In this document: positions 30,851 through 40,409 of the stretch, piece by piece
Layout of the letters: the number at the start of each line of letters is the position of its first letter
Position numbering within the stretch: position 1 is the first letter of the stretch
NCBI RefSeq assembly: GCF_000210295.1
Contig: NC_026742.1
Coordinates: 1,965,061 to 2,029,060 of the forward strand
DNA length: 64,000 bases
From: Trypanosoma brucei gambiense DAL972
Taxonomy: Eukaryota > Euglenozoa > Kinetoplastea > Trypanosomatida > Trypanosomatidae
Direction of reading: 5' to 3'
Program-made: the position numbers and the translations under genes
Notes under the pieces: model-generated
Told to the model about the DNA's origin: nothing
The model's database searches: none
Seen by the model: the letters and a program-made list of their open reading frames with translations, nothing else

Positions 30851-31091
30851 CATTTCATACTGTTCACCAACCCATAGACAACGTCATTTATTAACTTCCC
30901 CTCCCCCTTTCTCATTGGTTTAAACCCCATTAACCACCGCAGGGGCATACTCACTGAGTGGCCGTCGAATTCTGCCTCTTTGCCGTTACCTCTCATCTCC
31001 CCATACCGCCGATACTGTGCTATCTCTATTTGACGCTTCCTACACCCTTCTTACCTCGTTTAACAAGGGTTGACTGTTGGCTCGCCGTGTG

Positions 31092-31934
31092 ATGAAGCGC
31101 GCGCGCAAAGTGTACAGTGATGACGATGAGGAGCGGTGCAAGAAAGTGGTAGACTTCATACGGTCCCTACGGTTTTCCATCCCACTCTACCGCCTGCGGG
31201 AGCAGAATGACCGCAGACTCTGCCCAAAGTGCGGCAGGCGCCGTCAGTATTACTGCTACGATTGTCTGATAGTGGTGCATCCGGAGAGCCAACCCCCACC
31301 CTTGAAGCTTCCACTTAATGTGTATGTCATCCTCCACCCTGGCGAAACGCGGGGTAAGAGCACAAGCCTGGCCGCATCAACTATTTCACCGGACTTGCAC
31401 ATCATCGATTACCCTCACGTGCCTACTGATCTTGAACCGAAAGCGACGCTGTTGCTCTATCCCAGCGCCGATAGCACGGAGCTGGAAAGCTTAGAGAACT
31501 TGGATTCTTGTAAGAACGTTGTATTCATTGACGGAACGTGGCAGCAAAGCAAGGCGATGGCTCGTGACGAACGGCTCTCTAAATTTAGGCATGTACGGAT
31601 AAAGGCAGAGACTTCGCTCTTCTGGCGCTTCCAGAATAATGATCCCACTTATTTGGCAACAGTGGAGGCCATTTACTACTTTCTGCGCGAGTTCATATCA
31701 CAGAACAATAAACGGCGTGCTGGATGCCAGCCACCGTATTATAATGGAGATGTCGATGACATACTTTATTACTACATCAACCAATATATCGCTGTGCAGC
31801 AGCGCTACTGCAAGAGCGAATTGGAATACACAACAAGACACTTCGACAGCTATATTATTCGCTGCTTTTCATGGGATCAGCTAGTTGCAAAACCTTCGGA
31901 AAGCGCTCCCGTGGTCAACCACAGAACTTCGTGA
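31092..31934 (+). CDS. DTWD1: DTW-domain tRNA aminocarboxypropyltransferase (DTWD1-like)
   Basis: 280 residues from ATG 31092. A four-Cys zinc ribbon lies at C44, C47, C55 and C58. The core contains ILHPGETRGKSTS (about 80-92) and the hallmark D-x-T-W at 147-150 (IDGTWQQSKAM). The family (TDD/DTWD, bacterial TapT/TuaA) transfers the 3-amino-3-carboxypropyl group of S-adenosylmethionine to uridine in tRNA; DTWD1 acts at U20 of the D-loop. The cysteine cluster before the DTW domain favours DTWD1 over DTWD2. The N-terminal KRARK stretch may direct it to the nucleus. Confidence 0.85.
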   Translation: MKRARKVYSDDDEERCKKVVDFIRSLRFSIPLYRLREQNDRRLCPKCGRRRQYYCYDCLIVVHPESQPPPLKLPLNVYVILHPGETRGKSTSLAASTISPDLHIIDYPHVPTDLEPKATLLLYPSADSTELESLENLDSCKNVVFIDGTWQQSKAMARDERLSKFRHVRIKAETSLFWRFQNNDPTYLATVEAIYYFLREFISQNNKRRAGCQPPYYNGDVDDILYYYINQYIAVQQRYCKSELEYTTRHFDSYIIRCFSWDQLVAKPSESAPVVNHRTS

Positions 31935-32158
31935 ACCCGCGCTGATATGCTGCGGAAAATTGTGCTGTGTTGAATGGGAGTATCCAGCGTTTAAGCCGCA
32001 GTACGGCTACTCGGATGCCGCCTGGCCACCTGGGGTTAAAACTTTGTTCTGCGTGGGTAGGCTGTTGAGTACTCACTTGGCCATCCTCTCCATTCCCTTC
32101 TCCCCCTTTCTTTCACTTAGTTTAGTCGTTTCCTTTCTTTGGAAGCCACCATTGGTTG

Positions 32159-33544
32159 ATGCCACCAAAGAAGGAAGCAGCGGCAGCGAAGGCCAAGGGA
32201 TCAGGAAAGGGTGGGAAGGGGAAGAAGCAGGCACCTGAACCTCCATTGGTGGACGGGAAGCCGCCGCCAGATGGACGTCAACTGTGGCTTGCCACCGATG
32301 CCCTCCAAAAGGCAAAGGCGATGCGGAACTATTTTCAACTTGAACGGGACCGCATTATATCCTTCTGGGAGATTTCAAAAAAGCAGTTGGGGGAGTTGAA
32401 GGCATCCTGTCGTCAACGTGAACGGGACAAGGCGGAGGCCGAGGAGCGACACGAGGTAGAAAAGAAGGTCTTTAAGCAGAAAATTCGGCATCTGCTGTAC
32501 GAGCACCAGCTGCAACTGGCTGAAATGACAAGTGAGGCCGAACGGACCCTTGCAATTCGTGAGGAGGAATATCGGCAGAAGGAAAGGAATGCAGCTAGAG
32601 AAATCCATGACGGTAAGTTACTACTGCGTGAACAAGAAAACGAGCACCGAGAAATGACTTCAGCCCTCATCGCCGCACACGACAAGGCAATTGCAGAGCA
32701 GCAGCTTTCGTTTGAGCGCAAAATGAAAGAAATTCATCTTATGTTCGAGAAAAAGACGAGAGATTTGCGCGAGGAGATGGATCAACAGTGCAGGGAGGAA
32801 GTTGGTCTGGTTGAGAAGCGGAAGGCGGATCACATCGCTGAACTTCGTGAGATGCACGAACGTACATTTAAGGAGATGAAGGACTACTACAGTGAGATCA
32901 CGTCGAACAACATGGAAATGATTCGCACGTTGAAGGATGAGGTGTATGCCCGAAAGCGAACGGAGGCACACAATGAGCGGGCAATGATGGATGTGGCGCA
33001 GCGTAACCGGAAGTTAACAGAACCCCTAGCGAAGTTACAACGGCAGAAGCGGGAGCTTGAGCAGGAACTTGTTAATTATGCAAGTGACAAGGAAAAGTTG
33101 AAGGCAATGAAGGCCGAGGTGCAGCAGTGTGAGCAGGAGTTGCGGTCGCTTTCGTGGGAACATGAAGTACTGTTTCAGCGCTTTGGCAAGTTAGAAGAGG
33201 ACCGCGACATCATCCTCAAAAAGTATAATGACATGTTGCAGGAGATCCAGCAAAAAGCAACGTTTAGGCGTGTTCTTATTCAAAGCAAGCTGGAACTTGT
33301 GCAAACACAACTAGAGGGGCGTGACGCTCGGCTGACGGAACTGTTGAGAAGGGCCAACATTGATCCTGACGGTATCAGTGAGATTGAGCGCCGTGTTCGT
33401 GATTTGTCGATAGAAAAAGATGCGATAATTGGAAATCTTCAGCATCTCATTGGGCATCTAGCCGACAAGCAGCAGGCACTTGTGTCAGCGTACGAGAAGT
33501 ATTTGAAGGGCTACGGCATCACGGGATCAAGCAGCACCCTGTAG
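32159..33544 (+). CDS. GAS8/DRC4 family protein (trypanin or trypanin-related)
   Basis: 461 residues, almost wholly coiled coil after a Lys/Gly-rich N-terminus (MPPKKEAAAAKAKGSGKGG). Family-specific segments are clear: MRNYFQLERDRI near 61-72, KIRHLLYEHQLQLAEM near 104-119, DYYSEITSNNMEMI near 242-255, and a middle LSWEHEVLFQRF. GAS8/DRC4 proteins belong to the nexin-dynein regulatory complex of motile axonemes. In T. brucei the founding member is trypanin, needed for coordinated flagellar beating. I cannot tell whether this is trypanin itself or a paralogue. Confidence 0.88.
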   Translation: MPPKKEAAAAKAKGSGKGGKGKKQAPEPPLVDGKPPPDGRQLWLATDALQKAKAMRNYFQLERDRIISFWEISKKQLGELKASCRQRERDKAEAEERHEVEKKVFKQKIRHLLYEHQLQLAEMTSEAERTLAIREEEYRQKERNAAREIHDGKLLLREQENEHREMTSALIAAHDKAIAEQQLSFERKMKEIHLMFEKKTRDLREEMDQQCREEVGLVEKRKADHIAELREMHERTFKEMKDYYSEITSNNMEMIRTLKDEVYARKRTEAHNERAMMDVAQRNRKLTEPLAKLQRQKRELEQELVNYASDKEKLKAMKAEVQQCEQELRSLSWEHEVLFQRFGKLEEDRDIILKKYNDMLQEIQQKATFRRVLIQSKLELVQTQLEGRDARLTELLRRANIDPDGISEIERRVRDLSIEKDAIIGNLQHLIGHLADKQQALVSAYEKYLKGYGITGSSSTL

Positions 33545-33815
33545 GTTGAATTACGGAATAGGTACGCTTAGAAGTTGTATATATATATATATGCCCATGT
33601 ATTCTCACATCACCATGTACTCCCTTCACTCCTCGGCCACCGCCACTCACGATGGTACTGCTCAAGAATGGGTGAAATCAACTTCTTTGAACTGGACGCT
33701 GAATTGGCTACGTAATTTTTTTTTCCCTTCTAATGTCCTGGTCGCCGCGACCACTTTTTTTTTCAGATCAAGTCTTCCCTCTGTTCGTTGACGCACTCGA
33801 AGGTTAGAAGAAGTG

Positions 33816-34571
33816 ATGCCAGTGTACGATGTGGCCGTCAGTAAGAGCAAGAAAAGGAAGCTCAGCACTGATGGGGTTGACCCTCCTCCAGTGCGGGGGG
33901 AAGAGCGGCGCCGAGTGGAAAAACAGGTTGAGACGGCACCCGGCGACAATAGGGAAGGAAATGGGAATGCTGAACGACTCACCACTGTTGAGTTCAGTGA
34001 GCCGGCACAATGGGTAGAGAGAATGGCTCTTACGTCGACAAAGCCGTTGCCTTCTGACCTGAACGCCGACGATGACCCGAAACGTGAGGAAGCCTTCATT
34101 CAACAGGCATTGCTCTCGGTTGTGCGTGGTATATCGCTACTCGAGGCGGGAGACGTTCCTTGGAAGCGCCCCGACGACTACTATGCCGAAATGTTCAAAG
34201 ATGACGTGCAGATGAGTCGCATCGCATCTGCAATGGAGAAGTCGAAGGCCCGAATTGAGGAGCGCGCCCACCGGCGTGCTATGAAGGACCAGAAAAAGTA
34301 TGGCAAAGAGGTCCAGGCGGAGGTTCTTCGCCAACGCGCCAAGTACAAGCGCGACATGGGGGCTCGCATAAGCGAGTGGCGCCGTAAAAGGAAAGGAAAT
34401 GAGGACTTGGACGACATTCTCAATGCTGATGAGACGACTAGCGGCTCAAAGGGGAGAGGAGCTGCGAGAGGGGTACGTGGCGGGGGCACAACTCGGGCCC
34501 CTCGGCAGAAGAATCTACGACCAGGAGGTGTGAAGCGTCGTCCTGGTAAGAACGCACGACGGAGGCGCTAA
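33816..34571 (+). CDS. EBP2: rRNA-processing protein EBP2
   Basis: 251 residues. The conserved block runs from about 66 to 190: WVERMALTSTKPL, DDDPKREEAF, RPDDYYAEMFKDDVQMSRI, and KKYGKEVQAEVLRQR. These are signature segments of EBNA1-binding protein 2, a nucleolar protein required for 27S pre-rRNA processing and 60S assembly. N- and C-terminal tails are basic, the latter Gly/Arg-rich and lysine-rich, as expected for a nucleolar protein. The start at ATG 33816 follows a polypyrimidine tract near 33717-33765. Confidence 0.92.
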   Translation: MPVYDVAVSKSKKRKLSTDGVDPPPVRGEERRRVEKQVETAPGDNREGNGNAERLTTVEFSEPAQWVERMALTSTKPLPSDLNADDDPKREEAFIQQALLSVVRGISLLEAGDVPWKRPDDYYAEMFKDDVQMSRIASAMEKSKARIEERAHRRAMKDQKKYGKEVQAEVLRQRAKYKRDMGARISEWRRKRKGNEDLDDILNADETTSGSKGRGAARGVRGGGTTRAPRQKNLRPGGVKRRPGKNARRRR

Positions 34572-35188
34572 TACATGCGATAGGGCCTGCGTCGAGTAGG
34601 AAAGAGGAGGAAAGGAAGCTCCCTCACCACTTTTCTTTTCCTCAATTAAGTGCTTTGTGACGTTATTTGTTCTCGATTAACAAGTGTGCAGCTGTAAGTA
34701 GGGTGGGGGGGGGGAGGAGGAAAGGCTACAAAGGTCGTTTCGGCGTGGGGCTCCTTGTTCACCCCCATTGTTTCTTTATATAATATAATATATATATATA
34801 TATTATATGTAACGCCTCCCACTGTACGCGTTGAGGATCGTGCAGTGAGGACGCCGTGCTGCGTAAAGGAAGAGGTGAAGTGTTCTAATAATCTTTCCTT
34901 TCACCACACCTGTAGAGCGCTAGTTGCCCTAACTGTCTCCGAACTCATCTTAATTCCCCCCTTTCATTCGTTTTCCCCTCCTTTCTTTGTATTGCCTATT
35001 TTGTTTTGTTTTTCTCTCCCGTCTTCAAGTCCATTGGCGTTAAACAGGGGAGACGAAACCCATATACATATTGTTGTTACTCTTATTTTTTTTCTGAAGG
35101 GTGACGGGAAAAAGTAGGAGGTAAAAAAGAGGATACTAATAAAATTTAATTGCACATCCCTTATTTCTTTTCGTCACGCAGATTTTGC
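34572..35188. other. Intergenic region
   Basis: 617 bp with a G-rich run (34705-34716), an alternating TA tract (34779-34806) and long pyrimidine-rich stretches (34955-35030, 35080-35096). These would guide polyadenylation of EBP2 mRNA and trans-splicing of the next gene. No further gene seen. Confidence 0.6.
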
Positions 35189-37402
35189 ATGCCGTGGCAG
35201 TGGCTCCCAGAATTTGTCATTCAGCGTGGTGATGGCAATACAAGTTATACCTCCACGAGAGGCAAACTTTCTGACCCGTATGACCTTATCACAGAACATG
35301 GGCGGGTTATGTCGCTAACCTCCGCAGATAAACATCTTCTGGAAGTGACTGTTGTCTGCAAAGGTATACCAAAAAAGTTCCGAGGATTCCGAGACGGTGT
35401 GCCGCTACATTTCGTTCTCAAGTCTACTCTATCACAGCTTGGTATTAAACCTGAGGACGAGAAAATCAAGTTAAACTGCAGCTTGCAAGAGGTAGAGGTC
35501 CACGTGAAGCTGAGAGCACTTTCGCCGCTTGCTGTCGTGGCACTGAGCAACATTAGGGTGGGCGCACATATTGGCAAACTCTTCGCTGCGGAGGGAGTCC
35601 GGCGGGTGCGAGAGACTGCCTACGTTGATCGGTTGCTTAACATGATGAACTGTGGTGGCGAGTTGCTTCTCAAGTACAACGGCAGTTCGGGATCATCTTT
35701 TGATGTGAGGCTTGTGGGGGGCCGCGCCGTTGTTTTCCTTCCTCTTCGTAACGGTGCTTCAGTGTACGGTGACGATGTGCACGGTTTTATCCCAACCATC
35801 GGCATGGCGTTGAAGGAGGGCGTGAAGTGCAAGTATCTCCTTCGCCTGCATCAACGACACTGCGAAGGTATGCCCCGTGTGGCGCGTCCAGGTGAAATGC
35901 TTATTGTTTGTGGTTACTCGCTGTGTATGCGCACGATGTTCGCCCGTGTGGTAGAGGAGCTGCTTCCTAAGGGTCTAAAGTTGATTGGACCCGGAATCCT
36001 AGAGCCCAGCCCGTGTGGAGTAACTGAGCCTCAAGACATCGCTTTTGCGTTTTATGGGGACTCCACGGAGGAGCTTACACATATCCCAATGGAGTTCTTC
36101 ACGTTGGAGTCGTACCGTGAACATGTGCCTTATGCCCTACGTAAGACTCTCAAGCAACGCTGTGAGTCCAAAAAGGACGTTCTCCGTGCCTTCAAGACAA
36201 TGCCAAGGGCGAAAATGTGCTGCTGCACTTTCATCACCAAGGGCGGGCAGTTTAACGAGCTGGAGCAGAATGACTGGGTGACAGCAGAGCCTACGGACAT
36301 TTCATATCGCGATCACGATACGCCGGAGCAGCGTCACGAACTCGCCCAGCAGAACATTTATCAACAATGTGAATATGGCATTCTCTCAGCAATTGCCGCC
36401 GGTGATATAACCAGTGAGGGTGTTCTTCTAACAAGAAACCTTCCGTCTCCCTCTTTAAAGTCACTGGTTCTCTCCTGCAGCGTTGCACAGAGGGTTCGGG
36501 CCATATACTTCTCCAGGGCTTCCGGACGGCATGGCAATTTCTTCAGTCAGGATGATCATGCCTTCCTGACCGATTTGGATACGTTCGGGATCGATGTGTT
36601 TTTCGTTGATATGAAGCGGGAGACCATCCTTCAATATGTCCGCCGACCGGACCGTGACGTTGGGGTGTTTGCCCCGACCGAGAAGCGTAGGGAATATCTG
36701 CTTGCAACTTTCTTTGGCGTGTACGGCTCGAACCTTGTGGAGGGTACCTTTGAAGACGAACTCCATTACCTTTTTAAGGGATTACTGAAACTGAAGGAAG
36801 AATGTAAACATCCTCAGCTAAACCCTAAGACATCGCTCGCACTTGTTACGGGAGGCGGCCCAGGAGCTATGGAAGTCGGAAACCGGGTTGCGAAGAATCT
36901 GGGCATCCTGTCCTGTGGTATGTTGGTTGATTTTGCCTCACTCTCGGGCAAACCTGGAGCAACCATCAACGAGCAGGTTCAAAACCCGTACGTGGAGGCA
37001 TTTATGACATACCGTTGGAACAAACTCGTGGAACGCCAGTCGGACTTCAACCTGGACTTTCCCATTTTCTTGATGGGAGGCATCGGCACAGACTTCGAAT
37101 ATGCACTGGAAGAGGTGCGGCGTAAGGTGGGTGCTGTTGCTCCGACACCAATTATTCTTTTCGGATCACGCGAGCACTTCGAAAGCAAGATAACAGGTCG
37201 CTACCAAGCGAATTTGCAAAACGGCACCATCAGGGGCTCCGAGTGGATCTCAAACGTGCCGTGGGTCGTAGGCACGGGACGGGAGGCGCTGGAAATTTAC
37301 GTCCAGTACTTTAGCGGGAGGCTGCCGGTAGGTCCCGGTAATCCGTCCAACGAGCTCGGCTTCGTGATTGCCGCGGAGTATTTAGCCAATAACCCTAGTT
37401 AA
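35189..37402 (+). CDS. Large LOG/PpnN-like Rossmann-domain protein
   Basis: 737 residues from ATG 35189. The C-terminal third is a LOG-type (lysine-decarboxylase-like) fold: ALVTGGGPGAMEVGNRVA at about 551-568 and LMGGIGTDFEYALEE at about 628-642, the latter a variant of the nucleotide-binding P-G-G-x-G-T-x-x-E motif with E637. LOG proteins and the bacterial PpnN hydrolyse the N-glycosidic bond of nucleoside 5'-monophosphates. The G-x-G-P-G-A-M-E segment is closest to PpnN. The first 400 or so residues are not recognised; they are globular and Cys-containing. Substrate and role in the trypanosome are unknown. The canonical Pro before GG is replaced by Met. Confidence 0.75.
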   Translation: MPWQWLPEFVIQRGDGNTSYTSTRGKLSDPYDLITEHGRVMSLTSADKHLLEVTVVCKGIPKKFRGFRDGVPLHFVLKSTLSQLGIKPEDEKIKLNCSLQEVEVHVKLRALSPLAVVALSNIRVGAHIGKLFAAEGVRRVRETAYVDRLLNMMNCGGELLLKYNGSSGSSFDVRLVGGRAVVFLPLRNGASVYGDDVHGFIPTIGMALKEGVKCKYLLRLHQRHCEGMPRVARPGEMLIVCGYSLCMRTMFARVVEELLPKGLKLIGPGILEPSPCGVTEPQDIAFAFYGDSTEELTHIPMEFFTLESYREHVPYALRKTLKQRCESKKDVLRAFKTMPRAKMCCCTFITKGGQFNELEQNDWVTAEPTDISYRDHDTPEQRHELAQQNIYQQCEYGILSAIAAGDITSEGVLLTRNLPSPSLKSLVLSCSVAQRVRAIYFSRASGRHGNFFSQDDHAFLTDLDTFGIDVFFVDMKRETILQYVRRPDRDVGVFAPTEKRREYLLATFFGVYGSNLVEGTFEDELHYLFKGLLKLKEECKHPQLNPKTSLALVTGGGPGAMEVGNRVAKNLGILSCGMLVDFASLSGKPGATINEQVQNPYVEAFMTYRWNKLVERQSDFNLDFPIFLMGGIGTDFEYALEEVRRKVGAVAPTPIILFGSREHFESKITGRYQANLQNGTIRGSEWISNVPWVVGTGREALEIYVQYFSGRLPVGPGNPSNELGFVIAAEYLANNPS

Positions 37403-38321
37403 GAGCCGAAAATATGGGAAGCATTGGAGAAAATTGGGGGGAGGGGGAAGGATGTGTAAAATAAAGTAGCTAAATGAAGGGGATGGGAGTATACAAATCA
37501 AAATTAAGAACGGTGATACGTGTTGTAACGCGCCATATATACGTATATGTGTGTATGTATATATGTATTTGTTTCTGTGTTTATGTATGTATATACGTGC
37601 TTGTACAATCACTGTCCGTGCTGTGGGAACTGCTTTTTCTCCTTTGGGTTTGCCTTCTGCCGTTTTTTTTTTTTTGCGTAAAGTGTAGCAACAGGGGTGG
37701 CAATTCTCCTTCGTTGCTGTCGTCCTCCTCGTCTCTGTATGTAGACTTGGGTGAAAGCGGGATCGAATGAACGGGTGAGCAGAACGTGGGGGAGAGTAAA
37801 ATGGCCCTCCAAGCTGCGGCATGCTCATGTTTTATGTTTGTAACTCACCCATACTGTGTGTTTCCCTCAATTCTTCTCTCTGTCTATTTTCTTCGGTCTT
37901 TCTTTTGTTGTTCTTGTTGTGATCCGGCTGAGGTATCACCACGACTATTTTTACTTTATTGGTTGCTTCTGGTGTTTTCGTTACTTCCCTCGCCGCCATG
38001 TGTTTACCATATACCCAATCATATATAGCAGCCTGGAGGACCTGGTCTCTCAGGGAATGAAACCCTTTTTTTTCTCTTCACTCTTTCGCTCTCCCCACAT
38101 CTTTTCCAACAACAGCACTGTGGTAGCTTCCATCACGAGGCCTTGGGTCTTCCCTACTTCATACAGTTGCCTGCTGTCCCCCTTCTCTTTCTTAACTTCT
38201 TTTACGCACATTAGTTTGTGGTTAGGGCGCACAGTAGTACGTGTGAAGGCAGCCGTTGCCGAATTTTTAGCGTCTTTTTTTTTCGTTTGTCCTTTGCTGA
38301 TATCCGCTCCATATCGCTCCG
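37403..38321. other. Intergenic region
   Basis: 919 bp. Contains a TATG/TATA-rich stretch (37536-37600), T-runs (37662-37675, 38068-38076) and extended pyrimidine-rich DNA (37855-37925, 38085-38110). No credible gene on either strand; frames here are rich in Phe, Ser and Cys from T-rich sequence. Confidence 0.55.
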
Positions 38322-38669
38322 ATGAGGCCCCTCCGCGCGTGGTTTGCCATGTGCCTCGTAGCGATCTTGTTGTTTACCGTCGTTGATGTGTCGGCGCTCT
38401 ATGTGCGCGGGAAAGCAACTCGCGCCATTTTTATCGCTGTTATAGCGTCATCAGTATGGATATGCTATGTCCTGCTTCTCTTCATCTTCCTCTACCGGCC
38501 TTTGCGTCGTTGTACTGCTTTGTACCGAACGGGTTGCTGTTGCCGCAATGGCAGTAGTGCAGCGAATAATGGTGTTCGATTGTGGTTCAAGGAGCAACAT
38601 AGTCTCGACGTGTGCGTTGAAGAGCTGCGGAATGGTATGGTGGACATTGAAGGATTAAAAAGAACATGA
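38322..38669 (+). CDS. Small two-helix membrane protein, unknown
   Basis: 115 residues. Two hydrophobic segments (about 9-28 and 36-58) are joined by a short basic loop (VRGKATR). A Cys/Arg-rich stretch and a polar C-terminal tail follow. It starts at an ATG after a pyrimidine-rich tract (38274-38292), as expected for a trans-spliced gene. No family recognised; it may be kinetoplastid-specific. Confidence 0.5.
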   Translation: MRPLRAWFAMCLVAILLFTVVDVSALYVRGKATRAIFIAVIASSVWICYVLLLFIFLYRPLRRCTALYRTGCCCRNGSSAANNGVRLWFKEQHSLDVCVEELRNGMVDIEGLKRT

Positions 38670-38964
38670 TGCCTGTGAATACATTTGTATGAGCATGGAA
38701 GCGACATACCAGTGATCCTGGTGGCGGCCATTATCGATATCGTTTCGATTATTCATCGTTGGTGTTTTGGTTTCCCCCTTCTTTCTTGTCAGGATTTATG
38801 TGCCATGCGGCTCGATAGTGTTTGCGAGCCACAGTTCCGCACGTTTCACCATCCTCGTTGTTGACTCGTGAGACCTCACCAGTTAAGTTAGTGCTAGAGT
38901 GCGCGCACGCAGACGAAGTCTCGGTATGTGCCTTCAAAAGAAAATAAATTTGCAACCTACCTGT

Positions 38965-38998
<34 letters not shown>

Positions 38999-39142
38999 TT
39001 TGGGTTGTATTTTTCTCAGAGCTTAGTGAGTATGCACACACTGCGATTGTCTCCTCCTGTTTTCATAAATTTAACGCACCGTTCTTCGGCTCGCTAACAA
39101 AAGTAGGTAATTGATCGCGTACACACACGGACAGTAATATTG
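38670..39142. other. Intergenic region with (CA)n microsatellite
   Basis: 473 bp with an uninterrupted CA repeat of about 14-15 units at 38969-38998. Otherwise no recognisable feature. Confidence 0.7.
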
Positions 39143-39802
39143 ATGGAACGGATAGCCTCCGGCCACAGAATGTCGATGCTGTTGTTAGGGGTCGGGCTAC
39201 TCTGTTTGTATGGCTCCCTTCTGGTGAATGGGTTTGCCTTTGATCTGCCAGCCAATCAAAAACGGTGCTTCTCCGAGGAGGTTCCAAGTGGCACGGAGCT
39301 CCGCATCTCCTACGCGGCTTTGCCAGGGTACGCTCAGTTTGTGGATGCGTACGTCGTGGGGCCTGCGGGGAAGATGTACATGACAACCGTCGGCCAGGAT
39401 CGCGGAAGCATGGTGGAGTACATCACAAAGGGTGGCGAGTTCACTCTTTGCTTGCTCTCTCGCGTAGCCACCGGCGTCAAGCAGTCGGAGGGAATGGCAA
39501 GGAGTGTGAGTGTCGACTTTCGACTCGGAAGCGGAAAGAACGATTACGCAAATCTCACCGGCAAGGAGAAGCTACGGCCCATAGAAGTGGAGTTGCGGGT
39601 GTTAGAAGATGCAGTGCGCTCCCTCCACACAGAGTGCCTGTACTATCGGGAAAAAGAAGCAGAGATGCGCAATGCAAATGAGTCTGTGATTGCGAAGGTG
39701 GCCTTCTGTGCCGCGGCTATCATTACTTTCTTCATCATCTTTTCCTTGTGGGAAATGTGGCACCTTAAGCGATACTTCCGAAAGAAGCGACTTATTGACT
39801 AA
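39143..39802 (+). CDS. p24/emp24/TMED family cargo receptor
   Basis: 219 residues: an N-terminal signal sequence (about 10-31), a GOLD domain (about 32-135, with C38 and C109 as the likely disulphide pair), a short coiled coil (about 148-183), a single membrane helix (about 187-206) and a cytosolic tail with the aromatic pair YF and KKR. This is the complete p24 layout. These proteins cycle between ER and Golgi in COPI/COPII vesicles and select cargo, including GPI-anchored proteins, which matter greatly in trypanosomes. The tail is a variant of the usual FF...KKxx, with two extra residues after the lysines. Subfamily not resolved. Confidence 0.85.
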   Translation: MERIASGHRMSMLLLGVGLLCLYGSLLVNGFAFDLPANQKRCFSEEVPSGTELRISYAALPGYAQFVDAYVVGPAGKMYMTTVGQDRGSMVEYITKGGEFTLCLLSRVATGVKQSEGMARSVSVDFRLGSGKNDYANLTGKEKLRPIEVELRVLEDAVRSLHTECLYYREKEAEMRNANESVIAKVAFCAAAIITFFIIFSLWEMWHLKRYFRKKRLID

Positions 39803-40409
39803 TTGGCCACGCCGATTGTTTCTGTGGTTACCTGACTGCGCAATCTTGTGCCTGCACGCGTTGAGCGGAGAAGGGAGGAAATAAGGGTGGTCTTTCCCAG
39901 TGGGATGGTCCTGTGTATGAATGGGCACGCGTGAGGAAACTTACCAGTACCGACGTGAGCGTTGCGGTTTGGACAGGTCCCCCCGTGCACAAAACGCAAA
40001 TATTAATATATATGTTTATTTACATGTATACTCCCTCCTCCGCAGTATGAGCGGGAAACAAGTGAACAACCGTGAGCCTGAAAAAGAACGCGGAAGAGGG
40101 AAGTGTACGTTAAGAAACATACGACGAACCATTGACGAGAAGGAAAATGTGTAGGGGAAAGGGGACGGAGGTAAAGCCAGTGTGACCCGGTGTTACGAGC
40201 GAGTTCAACTGCGTGATTTTTGTTAATTGTGTGGGGCGCTGTAATTCCCTTTGCTACTTTCATGCGTGATCTTACTTTATGTTTTAATTCATGTTCGCTG
40301 TGTCATGTGTGCGTGTGTGTTTGATCCTTCTTGCTTTTTCTTCTTTTCCTCCTTCACACCGACATATGTTTGCGCACTGTGGAACTGCAGCAGTAAGCAC
40401 GCCGCATGA
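39803..40409. other. Intergenic region
   Basis: 607 bp with the probable splice-guiding pyrimidine tract at 40326-40362. Short frames here are not credible genes. Confidence 0.55.

Noticed and set aside
37382..37828. 148-codon minus-strand frame downstream of the LOG-like gene
   Set aside because: Lies over T-runs and TATG repeats; composition reflects low-complexity DNA.
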